From NCBI GenBank assembly GCA_963849635.1, contig CAWKIA010000040.1, forward strand, positions 1-64,000: DNA of 64,000 nt, written 5' to 3'. The position numbers and the translations under genes were made by a program. The DNA is from CAVRUD01 sp963849635. GTDB taxonomy: Bacteria > Chloroflexota > Chloroflexia > Thermomicrobiales > UBA6265. Shown piece by piece: positions 17,597-26,008 of the stretch (positions are counted from its first letter, which is position 1; each line of letters starts with the position of its first letter). A model generated the notes under the pieces. It searched no databases and was not told the DNA's origin. It saw nothing but the letters and a program-made list of their open reading frames with translations.

Positions 17597-18175
17597 GTGG
17601 ATGCTCGTCGGTTCGATTCCCTGACGCGGTCGCTTGCCGCGCCGAAGACCCGCCGCGGCTTCTTGGGCACGCTGGCGGCCGTGGGGGCGGGCTTCTTCGG
17701 CGCCCGCATAGCCGACGCCCAGGTCACGCAGGCCCAGTGCGGCAACACCTCCTGCCGCACCAACCCCGGCAAGTGCGCCGCCGGCTGCGTCTGCTGCGTT
17801 TGAGCCAATGGCAACTCCCGCTGCGTGCCCCCGGGGACCTGCACCGGCACCGTCACGTCGCCGACCACGACCACGACCACGACCACCGCCGCGCCGACAT
17901 GCCCCACGTGCGCCCCGGCTCAGGACGCCTGCCTGGCCAACGGCAGCTGCGCCGAGACCTGCGACGGGACCTTAGAGAGCTGCCCCAATGGGTGCGGTTG
18001 CAACCGCGCCACGGTCGAGGGTCCCTCGCACTGCATATTGTGGAGTCTTGACTGCGCCTCGGCCCCGCTGTGCGCCAGCACCGCCGAGTGCCCAGCGGGG
18101 CAGCAGTGCCAGCTCACCACGTGTGGCATCGGTGTCGGCGGCAACCGCTGCGTGCCTCTCTGCGCCACGGCGTAG
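17597..18175 (+). CDS. Tat-secreted Cys-rich protein with one in-frame UGA codon
   Basis: Paralogue of 11736-12302. GTG start with GCGGAGGAAACGC upstream and the Tat signal TRSLAAPKTRRGFLGTLAAV ... IADAQ. The Cys cluster CGNTSCRTNPGKCAAGCVCC follows, then UGA at 17801-17803 (codon 69), where the paralogue has TAC (Tyr). The frame then continues unbroken as ANGNSRCVPPGTC, a Thr run, CPTCAPAQDACLANGSCAET and further Cys-rich sequence to TAG at 18175. If the UGA is real the product would be a 68-aa stub unless read through. 192 codons in total. Confidence 0.65.
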
Positions 18176-18545
18176 CGGGCGCGCGCCGCGCGGACCGGGG
18201 GCGGCCGGGCCGGGGACTCCTCCCCGGCCCGGCCCATGCGCATCACGTCTGCTCTCTCGTCTCACTGCTTCCCGCGGAGCCAATCCCAGACGCTCCGCCG
18301 CGGTGGCGCCTGGTGGACATCCTGCGCGGGCAATTGCGGCACTCCTGGGGCCGCTGAGCGCATGCCCCGCCAGAGGAGGGAATACGCAGAGCAGCAGGAT
18401 CGGTGGCCGATAGACGGGCAAACCCGCTCTGGTCGATGCCTCCGTCGTGGACTGGTGAGCATTACCGTTCACGCCCCGTCCCGACGCCCGTTCCACGGGT
18501 AGGACGTCTCGGTGGCCCGCAGCCCGGCATCCTGGCGACCTCGGG
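18176..18545. other. Intergenic between converging genes
   Basis: Holds the terminator hairpin at 18203-18234 and otherwise no recognisable feature. Confidence 0.4.
18203..18234 (+). terminator. GC-rich terminator-like hairpin
   Basis: Perfect 14-bp stem GGCCGGGCCGGGGA / TCCCCGGCCCGGCC with loop CTCC, 28 nt after the TAG at 18175. That a terminator follows the second stop rather than the internal UGA supports the long frame as the transcription unit. Confidence 0.6.
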
Positions 18546-19634
18546 TCAGGCGATCCGGTACTGCTCCAGCGCGGCACGGTTGGGATCGGCGCCGATGCCC
18601 GGCACGTTTGGCGGGCTCACCGTGCCATCGTCGTTGAGGGTCAGGGTGTGGGTGTAGATGTTGCCCCACATCGGATCGACCGTATCCCGGTAGAACTCCA
18701 GGATCAACCCGTTCGGGATGGCCGCAACCAGGTGCACGTGGATCTCCTGCGAGCCGTGCGGGGCGACATCGATGTCGTGCGCCTGGGCGTAGGCGGCCAC
18801 CTTCATGAACTCCGTCACCCCGCCCAGGATCTGGGCGTCGGCGTTGAGGATGGCAACCGCATCCTGGGCGATCAGGTCGCGGAACCCGTATTTCGTGTAC
18901 TCGTTCTCGCCGGTCGCGATGGGAATCGTGGTGGCCGCGGCAATCTTCCGGTGGCCGGCGTAGTCGTCGGCCGCGATCGGTTCCTCGAACCAGAACACGT
19001 CGTCGTCTTCCATCGCCTTCGCCATCTGGATCGCTTCGTAATACCGGTACGCGCAGTTGGCATCGACCATCAGTTTCACGTCGGGACCGATCGCGGCGCG
19101 CACCGCCTTGACGCGCGCCGCATCCTCGCGAATGGAGAGCGCCCCCACCTTCATCTTGACCGCGCGGGCGCCCATCTCGACGTTGGCAACCATCTCCGCG
19201 GCAAGTTCCTTGAGGCCCTTGCCGTCTTCGTAGTACCCGCCCGCGATGTAGGTGGGAACGCGGTCCCGGAACCCGCCGAGCAGCTTGTAGAGGGGCAGGC
19301 CGGCAACCTTGGCCCGGATATCCCAGAACCCGATGTCCAGGCCGGCGATGGCCCGCGTGGTCATGCCGCGGCGGCCAATAAGCTTCGGCACCCACATCGT
19401 GTGCCACAACCGTTCGACATCGATCGGGTCCTCGCCAATCAACGCCGGCGTGAGCTGCTCAACCGTCGCCTGGACGATCTTGCCGCCGGCGCTCAGCCCA
19501 ATCCCGGTAATGCCTTCGTCCGTCTCGATCCTGACGACAGCGAGCCCGGAATGGGTGTAGGTGTGCAGGCCGTTGGTGATCGGTTTCGCGCGCGGCCAGC
19601 GGTATTCCTCAGTGGTGATGTCCGTGATCTTCAT
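18546..19634 (-). CDS. Mandelate racemase/muconate lactonizing enzyme family protein
   Basis: Enolase-superfamily enzyme (362 aa, usual length) that abstracts a proton alpha to a carboxylate with Mg2+. The capping domain is at residues 1-120 (GLAVVRIETDEGITGIGLSA), followed by the barrel. The base motif K160-x-K162 sits in AVKMKVG. Metal ligands are D191 (MVDANC), E217 (WFEEPI) and E243 (TGENEY), with H293 in VAPHGSQE. This layout fits the mandelate racemase subgroup, i.e. a sugar-acid dehydratase or racemase. The start at 19634 follows AGAGGACACGCAA. The frame is intact, unlike many neighbours. The substrate cannot be assigned. Confidence 0.9.
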   Translation of the reverse strand: MKITDITTEEYRWPRAKPITNGLHTYTHSGLAVVRIETDEGITGIGLSAGGKIVQATVEQLTPALIGEDPIDVERLWHTMWVPKLIGRRGMTTRAIAGLDIGFWDIRAKVAGLPLYKLLGGFRDRVPTYIAGGYYEDGKGLKELAAEMVANVEMGARAVKMKVGALSIREDAARVKAVRAAIGPDVKLMVDANCAYRYYEAIQMAKAMEDDDVFWFEEPIAADDYAGHRKIAAATTIPIATGENEYTKYGFRDLIAQDAVAILNADAQILGGVTEFMKVAAYAQAHDIDVAPHGSQEIHVHLVAAIPNGLILEFYRDTVDPMWGNIYTHTLTLNDDGTVSPPNVPGIGADPNRAALEQYRIA

Positions 19635-19851
19635 TTGCGTGTCCTCTCGGCGGATCGGTGGACCGGAACCGTGCGGGCGGGCGGATCGGTCCGGCCGGCG
19701 GGTATTCGGAGGTCCGAGCATGGGCAAGGCTCCCGGCGGCGACGGAGGGCAAGGGATCCGCAGTCTAGCCGGAGTCGCACCCGCACGCCTTTTTCAACAG
19801 GCTGGGCCGTTTTTGCGACGCGGCATCGAGGCGACGGTAGCGTCGCAGAGC

Positions 19852-20379
19852 TCATGTGACCGGTGCGCCGGAGTCCACCAGGAACCGGGAGAGCCAGGCG
19901 AGACCAACCGAGCCGAATGGCTCTGCGTGTCGCTCGACCAAGTCGCGGATCTGTTCGCAGGTGGATTCGGCCCGCGCGGCGATTTCGTCCGGCATGGACC
20001 ATGTGGCCCGCGTTCGCTCAAACTCGTTCTGGTCCCGGACCTGCACGCGTCCGTCAGCGCTCCGCAACACGTCCAGCTCCAGGTCGACGAGTTCCAGCAC
20101 GTCGTCGACCCAACTCGCCGGCAGGACGATGTCGACGTCGACCACGGGATCGAGGGGATGGAAGCACGCCGTCCAGTAGGCTGCCTGGGGTACCACGACG
20201 ACGAACGACGATCGGCACGCGCCGGAGCGCGTGCCATCGGGGGCCCGCCAGGGATCACCTTGGGTGAGGCCCACCCAGCGTCCGAATTCGTCTTCGCCGA
20301 GGAATCGGCCCATTGACACCCCGGGTTGCCGACGGGGCCATTTGAGGTTCCGAATCTCGATCATCCGGAGGTCCGCCAT
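19852..20379 (-). CDS. DUF402 domain protein
   Basis: Contains the DUF402 barrel-like region: AYWTACFHPLDPVVDVDIVL, then DDVLELVDLELDVLRSADGR and the C-terminal helix. Family members include nucleoside di/triphosphatases and RNA-binding FAU-1-like proteins. DIVLPASW and DLELDV hold the conserved acidic residues. The start at 20379 is preceded by AGGA, but an upstream ATG at 20403 is also possible. Stand-alone gene between two convergent or co-directional units. Function is likely phosphatase-like but unproven. Confidence 0.7.
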   Translation of the reverse strand: MADLRMIEIRNLKWPRRQPGVSMGRFLGEDEFGRWVGLTQGDPWRAPDGTRSGACRSSFVVVVPQAAYWTACFHPLDPVVDVDIVLPASWVDDVLELVDLELDVLRSADGRVQVRDQNEFERTRATWSMPDEIAARAESTCEQIRDLVERHAEPFGSVGLAWLSRFLVDSGAPVT

Positions 20380-20576
20380 GGCCGGCATCCTGAATCGGTA
20401 CATGCGAGCGGCGCCCGGCGCGACGTAACCCCAGGAGCGTAACACATGGGTTTCGAGACGCTCTGGCGGAGTCGCAAAAACGGGCGTTTGTGCGACGACG
20501 CGAGACGCGCTTCGCGTCGAAGGTGGTGGTCGCTCCTTGGGCCTCGCCACACCATCCGGGGCGCATTGTGGTCACG

Positions 20577-22994
20577 TTACTGGCCGACTGCGTGCTGATC
20601 CGGCGGTGCCCCGCCGCCGGCCAGCGCCTCGGCGATCGCCTCGTCGAGCGGCAGCGCCGCCCCCGCCGCGAGGGCCGCCGCGGCGGGGGCAACCCCCACC
20701 GCCGACCGGATCGTCGCGAGGATCTCGGCCTGCACGCGCTCCAACCCGGACCGCAGCGGCTCCCCGGTCGCCGGCCGCATCGCCGCCGCCGCCCCGAGCA
20801 GCCGCGCCGCGCGCTCGCCCTCCCCGGTCGCGGCGGCCACCCGGCCGAGGTTGTCGAGGCACCACCCGACCCACCACCGGTACCCCAACCGCTGGGCCAG
20901 CAACAGCGACTCGGCCAGCGCCGTCCGCGCCCGCGCCAGGTCGCCGGCCTGTTCGGCCACGGCGCCGAGGTTACCGACGACCATACAGACTTGGCGGTGG
21001 TCGCCGAGGCGGCGGAAATCCGCCAGGGCGTCCTCGTGCGCGGCGGCCGCGCGGACCAGGTCTCCCCGTTCGAGCGCCACGATCGCGAGCCAGTGCTTGG
21101 CCTTCGCGACCCCCCAGGCGTCGCCAACGTCCCGCGCCAGCGCCAGGCTCTGCCCCAAGAGCGCCTCGGCCCGCGCGAATTCCTCGTCGGCGCGCGCCTC
21201 GTCACCCAGGCGGTGGCGCGCCACTTCGCCCCGGGAGATCGCCGCGTTGCCGCGGGTGCGCAGCGCCGCCGCCTCCCCGGCCCGGTCGCCGGAAACCCGC
21301 GCCAGGGCCACGGCCTCGTCGAGGCAGGCAACCGCCGCGTCGTAGTCCCCCTGCCGCTCCGCCAGGTCGCCGACCGCGACCAGCGCCCGCGCCCGCCCGG
21401 CCGGTTCGACCGCGCCCGTAGCCAGGAATGTCTCCAGCCAGCGCCGGCCCTCCGGCGCCCGGTCGTGAACGACCCAGAACGTCCAGAGCGCCGCCGCCAG
21501 CCGCAGACCGCGCTCCGCCTCCCCGGCGTCACGCAGCCACGCCAGCGCCGCCCGCAGATTGGCCACCTCGGCCTCCAGTCGGTCGAGCCAGGCGGCCTGG
21601 TCGGAGCCGAGCAGTGCCGGCTCCGCCCGCTCGGCCAGCCCGAGACACGAGGCGGCATGACGCTCGCGGATCGCCGGTTCCTCTCCGCTTGCTCCGAGTC
21701 GCTCCCGGGCGTACTCGCGGATCGTCTCCAGCATCGCGAAGCGGGGCTCGCCGTCGGGCCCGTCGACCCGGCCGACCAGTTGGTGATCGACCAGCGCGGC
21801 GACGCCGTCGAGCCCCCTGCCTCCCCCGTCCCCGGCCACGAATTCGGCCGCCTCCGGGGAGAAGCCGGCGACGAACACGGCCAGCCGCCGGAAAAGGACC
21901 TGCTCTGCCTCGCCCAACAGGTCGTGGCTCCAGGCGATCGCGTCGCGCATCGTCCGGTGGCGGTCGGGGGCGTCGCGCCGGCCAGAGGTCAACAGCGGCA
22001 ACCGCCGCGCCAGGCGGGGGAGCATCGCGGCCGGCGCGAAGAGGGTGCTCCGGGCCGCGGCCAATTCGATCGCCAGCGGTAGGCCGTCCAGCCGGTGGCA
22101 GACGGCCGCGACCGCGCCGGCGTTTTCACCCGTGAGCACGAACGCGGGGTCGGCCGCCCGCGCCCGGTCGACGAAGAGCCGGACCGCGCCGACCTCGGCC
22201 AGCCGCTCCACGACCGGCAGGCGCTCCAGATCGGGCAGCGCCAGGGGCGGCACGGGCACGCCGTGCTCGCCGGCGAGGCGCAGGGGGGACCGGCTGGTGG
22301 CGAGGACCGCCAGGGTCGGGCACCGGGTGAGCAGGTCCGTGATGAGGGGTGCCGCGTCGAGCAGGTGCTCGAAGTTGTCGAGCACGAGCAGCAAGTGGCG
22401 ATTGCGCAGGGCGTCCCCCAAGCGGTCGCCCGACGATCGTCCGCCGGCCTCGACCACGCCGAGGGCGTGGGCGATGGTGGATGCGACGAGGGCAGGGTCG
22501 CGGACGGCGGCGAGGGCCACGAACTTGGCCCCGTGGGCGAAGTCCTCGCCCAGGTCCGTGGCGACCTGGAGGGCGAGGCGGGTCTTGCCCACGCCGCCGG
22601 GCCCGGTCAGCGTCACCAGCCTGACATCGTCCTGGCGGAGCAGAGCGGCGACCGCCGTCACCTCGCGCTCCCGGCCGACCAGCGGGGAAAGCGGCGCCGG
22701 CAGACCGGGCAGGGCGACGTCCGGCTGGGCGGCCCGGCCGCGTTTCGGCACCGACGCCGCCAGGGCAGCGGTCTCCTCGGCCGCGAGTCCGAGGGCGGCG
22801 GCCAACGCGCGCACCGTGGCCGGGTACGGATGGCGGTGCTCGCCCCGCTCCAGCGCGCTGACCGCGTTAGGCGTCAGCCCGGCCCGCGCGGCCAGGTCCT
22901 CCTGGGTCAGGCCAGCCGCGTCGCGGGCGCGCCGCAGCCGCGCGCCGAAGGACGCGCCCGGTTCGCTCGCGGCGGCCCTCCGTGGTTCGTCCAT
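20577..22994 (-). CDS. XRE-HTH / NB-ARC ATPase / TPR transcriptional regulator
   Basis: 805-aa signalling regulator. Residues 14-70 are a Cro/cI HTH (LRRARDAAGLTQEDLAARAG, then LTPNAVSALERGEH). Residues 105-420 are an NB-ARC/AAA domain with P-loop GPGGVGKTRLA (131-141), Walker B LLLVLDNFEHLL and the sensor motif GLPLAIELAAARS. The C-terminal half is TPR-like helical repeats. ATG at 22994 is chosen because GGAG lies 8 nt upstream. It probably senses a ligand through the TPR part and controls nearby exported-protein genes; the divergent gene at 23192 is a possible target. Intact frame. Confidence 0.9.
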   Translation of the reverse strand: MDEPRRAAASEPGASFGARLRRARDAAGLTQEDLAARAGLTPNAVSALERGEHRHPYPATVRALAAALGLAAEETAALAASVPKRGRAAQPDVALPGLPAPLSPLVGREREVTAVAALLRQDDVRLVTLTGPGGVGKTRLALQVATDLGEDFAHGAKFVALAAVRDPALVASTIAHALGVVEAGGRSSGDRLGDALRNRHLLLVLDNFEHLLDAAPLITDLLTRCPTLAVLATSRSPLRLAGEHGVPVPPLALPDLERLPVVERLAEVGAVRLFVDRARAADPAFVLTGENAGAVAAVCHRLDGLPLAIELAAARSTLFAPAAMLPRLARRLPLLTSGRRDAPDRHRTMRDAIAWSHDLLGEAEQVLFRRLAVFVAGFSPEAAEFVAGDGGGRGLDGVAALVDHQLVGRVDGPDGEPRFAMLETIREYARERLGASGEEPAIRERHAASCLGLAERAEPALLGSDQAAWLDRLEAEVANLRAALAWLRDAGEAERGLRLAAALWTFWVVHDRAPEGRRWLETFLATGAVEPAGRARALVAVGDLAERQGDYDAAVACLDEAVALARVSGDRAGEAAALRTRGNAAISRGEVARHRLGDEARADEEFARAEALLGQSLALARDVGDAWGVAKAKHWLAIVALERGDLVRAAAAHEDALADFRRLGDHRQVCMVVGNLGAVAEQAGDLARARTALAESLLLAQRLGYRWWVGWCLDNLGRVAAATGEGERAARLLGAAAAMRPATGEPLRSGLERVQAEILATIRSAVGVAPAAAALAAGAALPLDEAIAEALAGGGAPPDQHAVGQ

Positions 22995-23191
22995 CGCCGG
23001 CTCCAGCATCGTCTGCGTGCGGCCATGGTACCCCACCAGCGGCGCACCGCGGCCCAAGTGGGTGAGGAAGTGGGTGAGGAGCCTTGGTGGTGCCGCGGTT
23101 CGCCGGGGCCCATCCTGCTCTTAGTCGCCGCAGGGGGGACGGGCATCGTCCCTCGGCAGGCATCGAATTGACGCAGGACAAGGAGTCACCG

Positions 23192-23795
23192 ATGACCACG
23201 CATCGATCAAGCGCACCCGTTACCCGCCGCACCGCGCTCGCCGGCCTCGGCGCCGGAGGGTTCGGCCTTGCCCTCGCCGCCACCGCCCGCCCCGCCGCCG
23301 CCCAGGAGGGGGCCGGCGACCATGGCCAATCACCCGCTGGTGGGCGTCTGGCTGGACCGGAGCAAACGTCAACGAACTCAGCCTTGTCCATTTGGATGCG
23401 GACGGAAGCAGCACCTTTCAAGGAGGGAGCATCGCAACGGGACCTGACGACGCGCTGACCTTCAGCGGGTCGGCGATGGGAGTATGGGAGCCAGTCAGCG
23501 AGCGCGGGATCCATATCACGTTTACCTGGCAAAACCGTGACGCGACCGGCGCGGTGACCAGCACCGTGACCGTCGACGGGTACCCGGTCGCCAACGAAGA
23601 CGACATGTCGTTTTGGGACGATGGCTCACAGGCGGTCGTCATCGTTCGCGACCCCACCGGACGGCCGGTCATTGAGGAACATCAACGGCGTCCCCCGCGT
23701 GGCCGGAGTACGCATGGCGCCGGGGAAGCCCGGCTACCGAAGACGGCGCTCGCCGATGCTTGCCTCCGCCCGCGGCCGCCACGCCCACGGCGTAA
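23192..23795 (+). CDS. Tat-exported unknown protein, frameshifted
   Basis: Tat signal PVTRRTALAGLGAGGFGLAL ending PAAAQEG, then MANHPLVGVW, TGANVNELSLVHLDADGSST, WEPVSERGIHITFTWQNRDA and INGVPRVAGVRMAPGKPGY, ending PAAATPTA at 23795. The parts need about four frame breaks between 23315 and 23740. It is a paralogue of the intact gene at 24473 with the same start, core and C-terminal ATPTA. The ribosome-binding site AAGGAG precedes the ATG at 23192. The family resembles secreted lipocalin/SnoaL-like beta proteins, but this is not certain. Confidence 0.65.
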
Positions 23796-23908
23796 CGGCC
23801 GAGGCCGACCGATCGCGACGATGGGTCGAGGACGCGGCGGGCCGGGGCGGCCGTCGGCCCGCGCCAGGGCAGCCGCATCGGCCCACACGACGCGAGGGAG
23901 GCCACGCG

Positions 23909-24357
23909 ATGCGCCAGCTCGTCTACGCGATGCGCTTCACCGGGCGGGCGACGCCGGCCAGCCCGGACGGCATGGTCCTCAAGGCGGCGACGACCGCCCC
24001 CAGTTCGACCGTCACCTCCACCGTCGGCCCCGCCGGGCTCGCCGGCGAGCCTGGACCCGGCGGCCGGGGGCGACGGCGACGTTCGCGTCGGAGGTGACCT
24101 TCACCGGCGCGACGAGCTTCCAGGAGGTCGGCACGATCGCCTTCGGCGCGGGCCACCGCCTGCGCTTCTCCACCGTCGGCAGCGGCTACCTCGGCCCCAG
24201 CCCCGATCCCGCCCGCAAGCACGGCACGGTGTCGTGGCGGGTCGAGGGGGGCGAGGGCCAGTTCGCCGGGGCGAGCGGGCTGATCACCTCCAACGTCGTC
24301 GTCGGCGCGGACCTGGCGATCACCGACCACCACCTCGGCGTCCTCTTCTTGCCGTAG
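23909..24357 (+). CDS. Unknown beta-barrel-like protein, frameshifted
   Basis: MRQLVYAMRFTGRATPASPD opens the gene (GGGAGG upstream). After a frame break near 24050-24075 it continues as DATFASEVTFTGATSFQEVG and GTVSWRVEGGEGQFAGASGL, ending LAITDHHLGVLFLP. The alternating pattern suggests a DUF3224/allene-oxide-cyclase-like barrel. No signal peptide, so cytoplasmic. It lies between two paralogous Tat-exported genes. Confidence 0.55.
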
Positions 24358-24472
24358 GGCGTCGCGCCCCATCGCCGGCGCGGAAAGGAGCACGGCCCAT
24401 CCCGTCGCAGGTCGTCAGACGTTTCGTCATTTCGACTCTCTTCCGTCTCGTCACAGGCAAAGGAGCCTTCCC

Positions 24473-25054
24473 GTGACCAATCACCGAACCGAACCGAACG
24501 TCTCCCGCCGCACCGCCCTCGCCGGCCTCGGCGCCGGCGGCCTCGGCCTGGCCCTGGCCGCCGCCGCTCGCCCCGCCGCCGCCCAGGAGGGCGCCAGCGA
24601 CATGGCGAGTCACCCGATGGTCGGCACCTGGGCCGCGGTGACCCCTGGTGGGGTTGTCCCGCAGATCCATGGCGCCGACGGTTCGTTCATCGCGGCCTTC
24701 CCCCCGAACTACGTCGACCCGATGCTCGGTCTGGCCTTCCAAGGTCCTGGCCTCGGACGGTGGGAACCCGACGGCGAGCGGCGCGGTCTCATCACGTTTC
24801 TCCAGGCGCTGTCCGATACCGATGGCGCCTACATCGGTACCTACCAGGTCTCGGCGGCGATCGAGGTGAGCGAGGACGGGCAAACGTGGACTGGCGGCGA
24901 CCCGACGCAGGTCATCGTGCGTGATGGAGCCAACAACGTCGTCTTTGAAGATGTGGTGTCTGGCTCACTGGTGACCGCGACCCGCATCGGCGCGACCATG
25001 GACTCGGTCGTCCTGCCGGTGGCGACGCCCGCGGCGGCTACCCCGACCGCCTAA
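24473..25054 (+). CDS. Tat-exported unknown protein (193 aa)
   Basis: Intact paralogue of 23192-23795. GTG start with AAAGGAG upstream; Tat signal VSRRTALAGLGAGGLGLALA then PAAAQEG. The mature domain begins HPMVGTWAAVTPGG and contains GLGRWEPDGERRGLITFLQA and TYQVSAAIEVSEDGQTWTGG, an alternating beta pattern. It ends ATPAAATPTA. Probably a small extracellular beta-barrel; no enzyme motif is seen. The downstream stop abuts the first HNH repeat copy. Confidence 0.75.
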   Translation: MTNHRTEPNVSRRTALAGLGAGGLGLALAAAARPAAAQEGASDMASHPMVGTWAAVTPGGVVPQIHGADGSFIAAFPPNYVDPMLGLAFQGPGLGRWEPDGERRGLITFLQALSDTDGAYIGTYQVSAAIEVSEDGQTWTGGDPTQVIVRDGANNVVFEDVVSGSLVTATRIGATMDSVVLPVATPAAATPTA

Positions 25055-25057
25055 CGC

Positions 25058-25383
25058 TCGGACCCGCGCGGCGTGACGTCCGGCTTCGCGGCGACCAGCG
25101 CGGGACGGGCGTCTTGCGATAATGCAACGAGATGGTGGTGTCCGGGGCATCGACGCAACTGGGGGTGTGGTGTGGACAAGGCCCAACCGACCGGCCCCAA
25201 CCCGTCCGGTGTGTGCCAGTGCGGCTGTGGCCAGCCGGCGCCGATTGCCCGCACGACGGTTCGGTCGCGCGGGCGGGTCCGGGGCCAGCCGATCCGCTAC
25301 CTCCGCCACCACCACCCGCGGAGCGCCATCGGGAACCATACCGTCGATCCGGAGATGGGGTGCTGGGGTCTGGCGGGGACCGG
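25058..25383 (+). repeat. HNH-module direct repeat, copy 1
   Basis: About 326 bp, roughly 90% identical to 27967-28292. It contains the same extended -10 TGCGATAAT (25115-25123), the same GTG start (25172) and the same N-terminal coding module. It begins 4 nt after the stop of the Tat protein gene and ends inside a minus-strand unknown gene. This suggests insertion by duplication. Confidence 0.85.
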
Positions 25384-25504
25384 TGATCAGGTAGACCAGG
25401 CACCACGCCAGCGCCTGCTCCGGCTCGACCGACCGGAACGCCTCCCGCTCCGGCCGCAGCAGGCACACCACCCAGCCGCGCTCGTCCTGTCATCGCGCAC
25501 GTAG
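25172..25504 (+). pseudogene. HNH endonuclease N-terminal module, truncated copy
   Basis: Encodes GVCQCGCGQPAPIARTTVRS, then RYLRHHHPRSAIG and PEMGCWGLAG, nearly the same as the first 70 residues of the HNH protein at 28081. Past 25383 homology stops and the frame runs through unrelated DNA (antisense to another gene) to a stop at 25504. The HNH catalytic half is missing, so it should be inactive. Confidence 0.6.
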
Positions 25505-25638
25505 CCACCCCTGTCGGAGATCGCCTCCCGGAGCGCCGTTCGCAGCGGGGCTCGGGGCAGCGACGGGTCGACGCCGGCGCGGGCGATCGCGCTGGCCAGA
25601 TCCCACGGCAGGGGCGGGCGGTCGCGGTCGTCAGGCAT
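25384..25638 (-). CDS. Small unknown protein truncated by the HNH repeat
   Basis: MPDDRDRPPLPWDLASAIAR, then LPRAPLRTALREAISDRGG and, after a frame break near 25490, WVVCLLRPEREAFRSVEPEQ followed by ALAWCLVYL. The last residues fall exactly at the repeat boundary (25383). The gene therefore appears cut by the repeat copy, its 3' end replaced by antisense repeat sequence. Small Pro-Pro-Leu-Pro-Trp-Asp proteins of this kind occur in mobile regions; function unknown. Confidence 0.5.
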
Positions 25639-25898
25639 CGCCCGGCCCCCCGCGCCGTGAGCTTGGCCCGCCACCGCTTGACCGCCGTCTCGGTGCGCCC
25701 CAGCATCATCCCCAGCTCCCGGGCGGTCAGCTGCCGGTGCGCCAGTACCACCGCGTCCTGCTCGGTGTTCCAGGCGTCCGGCGCGGCACCCCGAAGCGCG
25801 GAGAGACCGACCGCGGCGCCCAGACCCTTCAGACCCGCCTGCTCCGCTCCAGCGGCCTGGTCGGACCAGCCGGCGATCTGGGACGCTGATTCGACCAT
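25628..25898 (-). CDS. HTH protein (SANT/terminase-small-like)
   Basis: Residues 45-85 (WNTEQDAVVLAHRQLTAREL, then GMMLGRTETAVKRWRAKL) match a Myb/SANT-like or terminase-small-subunit helix-turn-helix that binds DNA. It is short (about 90 aa), and the frame needs a one-base shift near its end to stop (GDA-stop, overlapping the ATG of the next gene). It is upstream of and co-directional with the truncated small gene, so probably an operon remnant of a mobile element. Confidence 0.55.
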
Positions 25899-26008
25899 CT
25901 ACGTACTTTCCCGGATGTGTATCCTCCGCGACGGGCGTAGGGTCGACCTATGACGGGCCGATCCGGTCCGCACCCTGGATCGCACACCGCTGCCGGAGGG
26001 AGAGACCG

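Noticed and set aside
11736..18175. Firm call of selenoproteins
   Set aside because: No Sec biosynthesis gene lies in the window and no SECIS was demonstrated. Only one of three UGAs aligns with Cys, so it remains a hypothesis.
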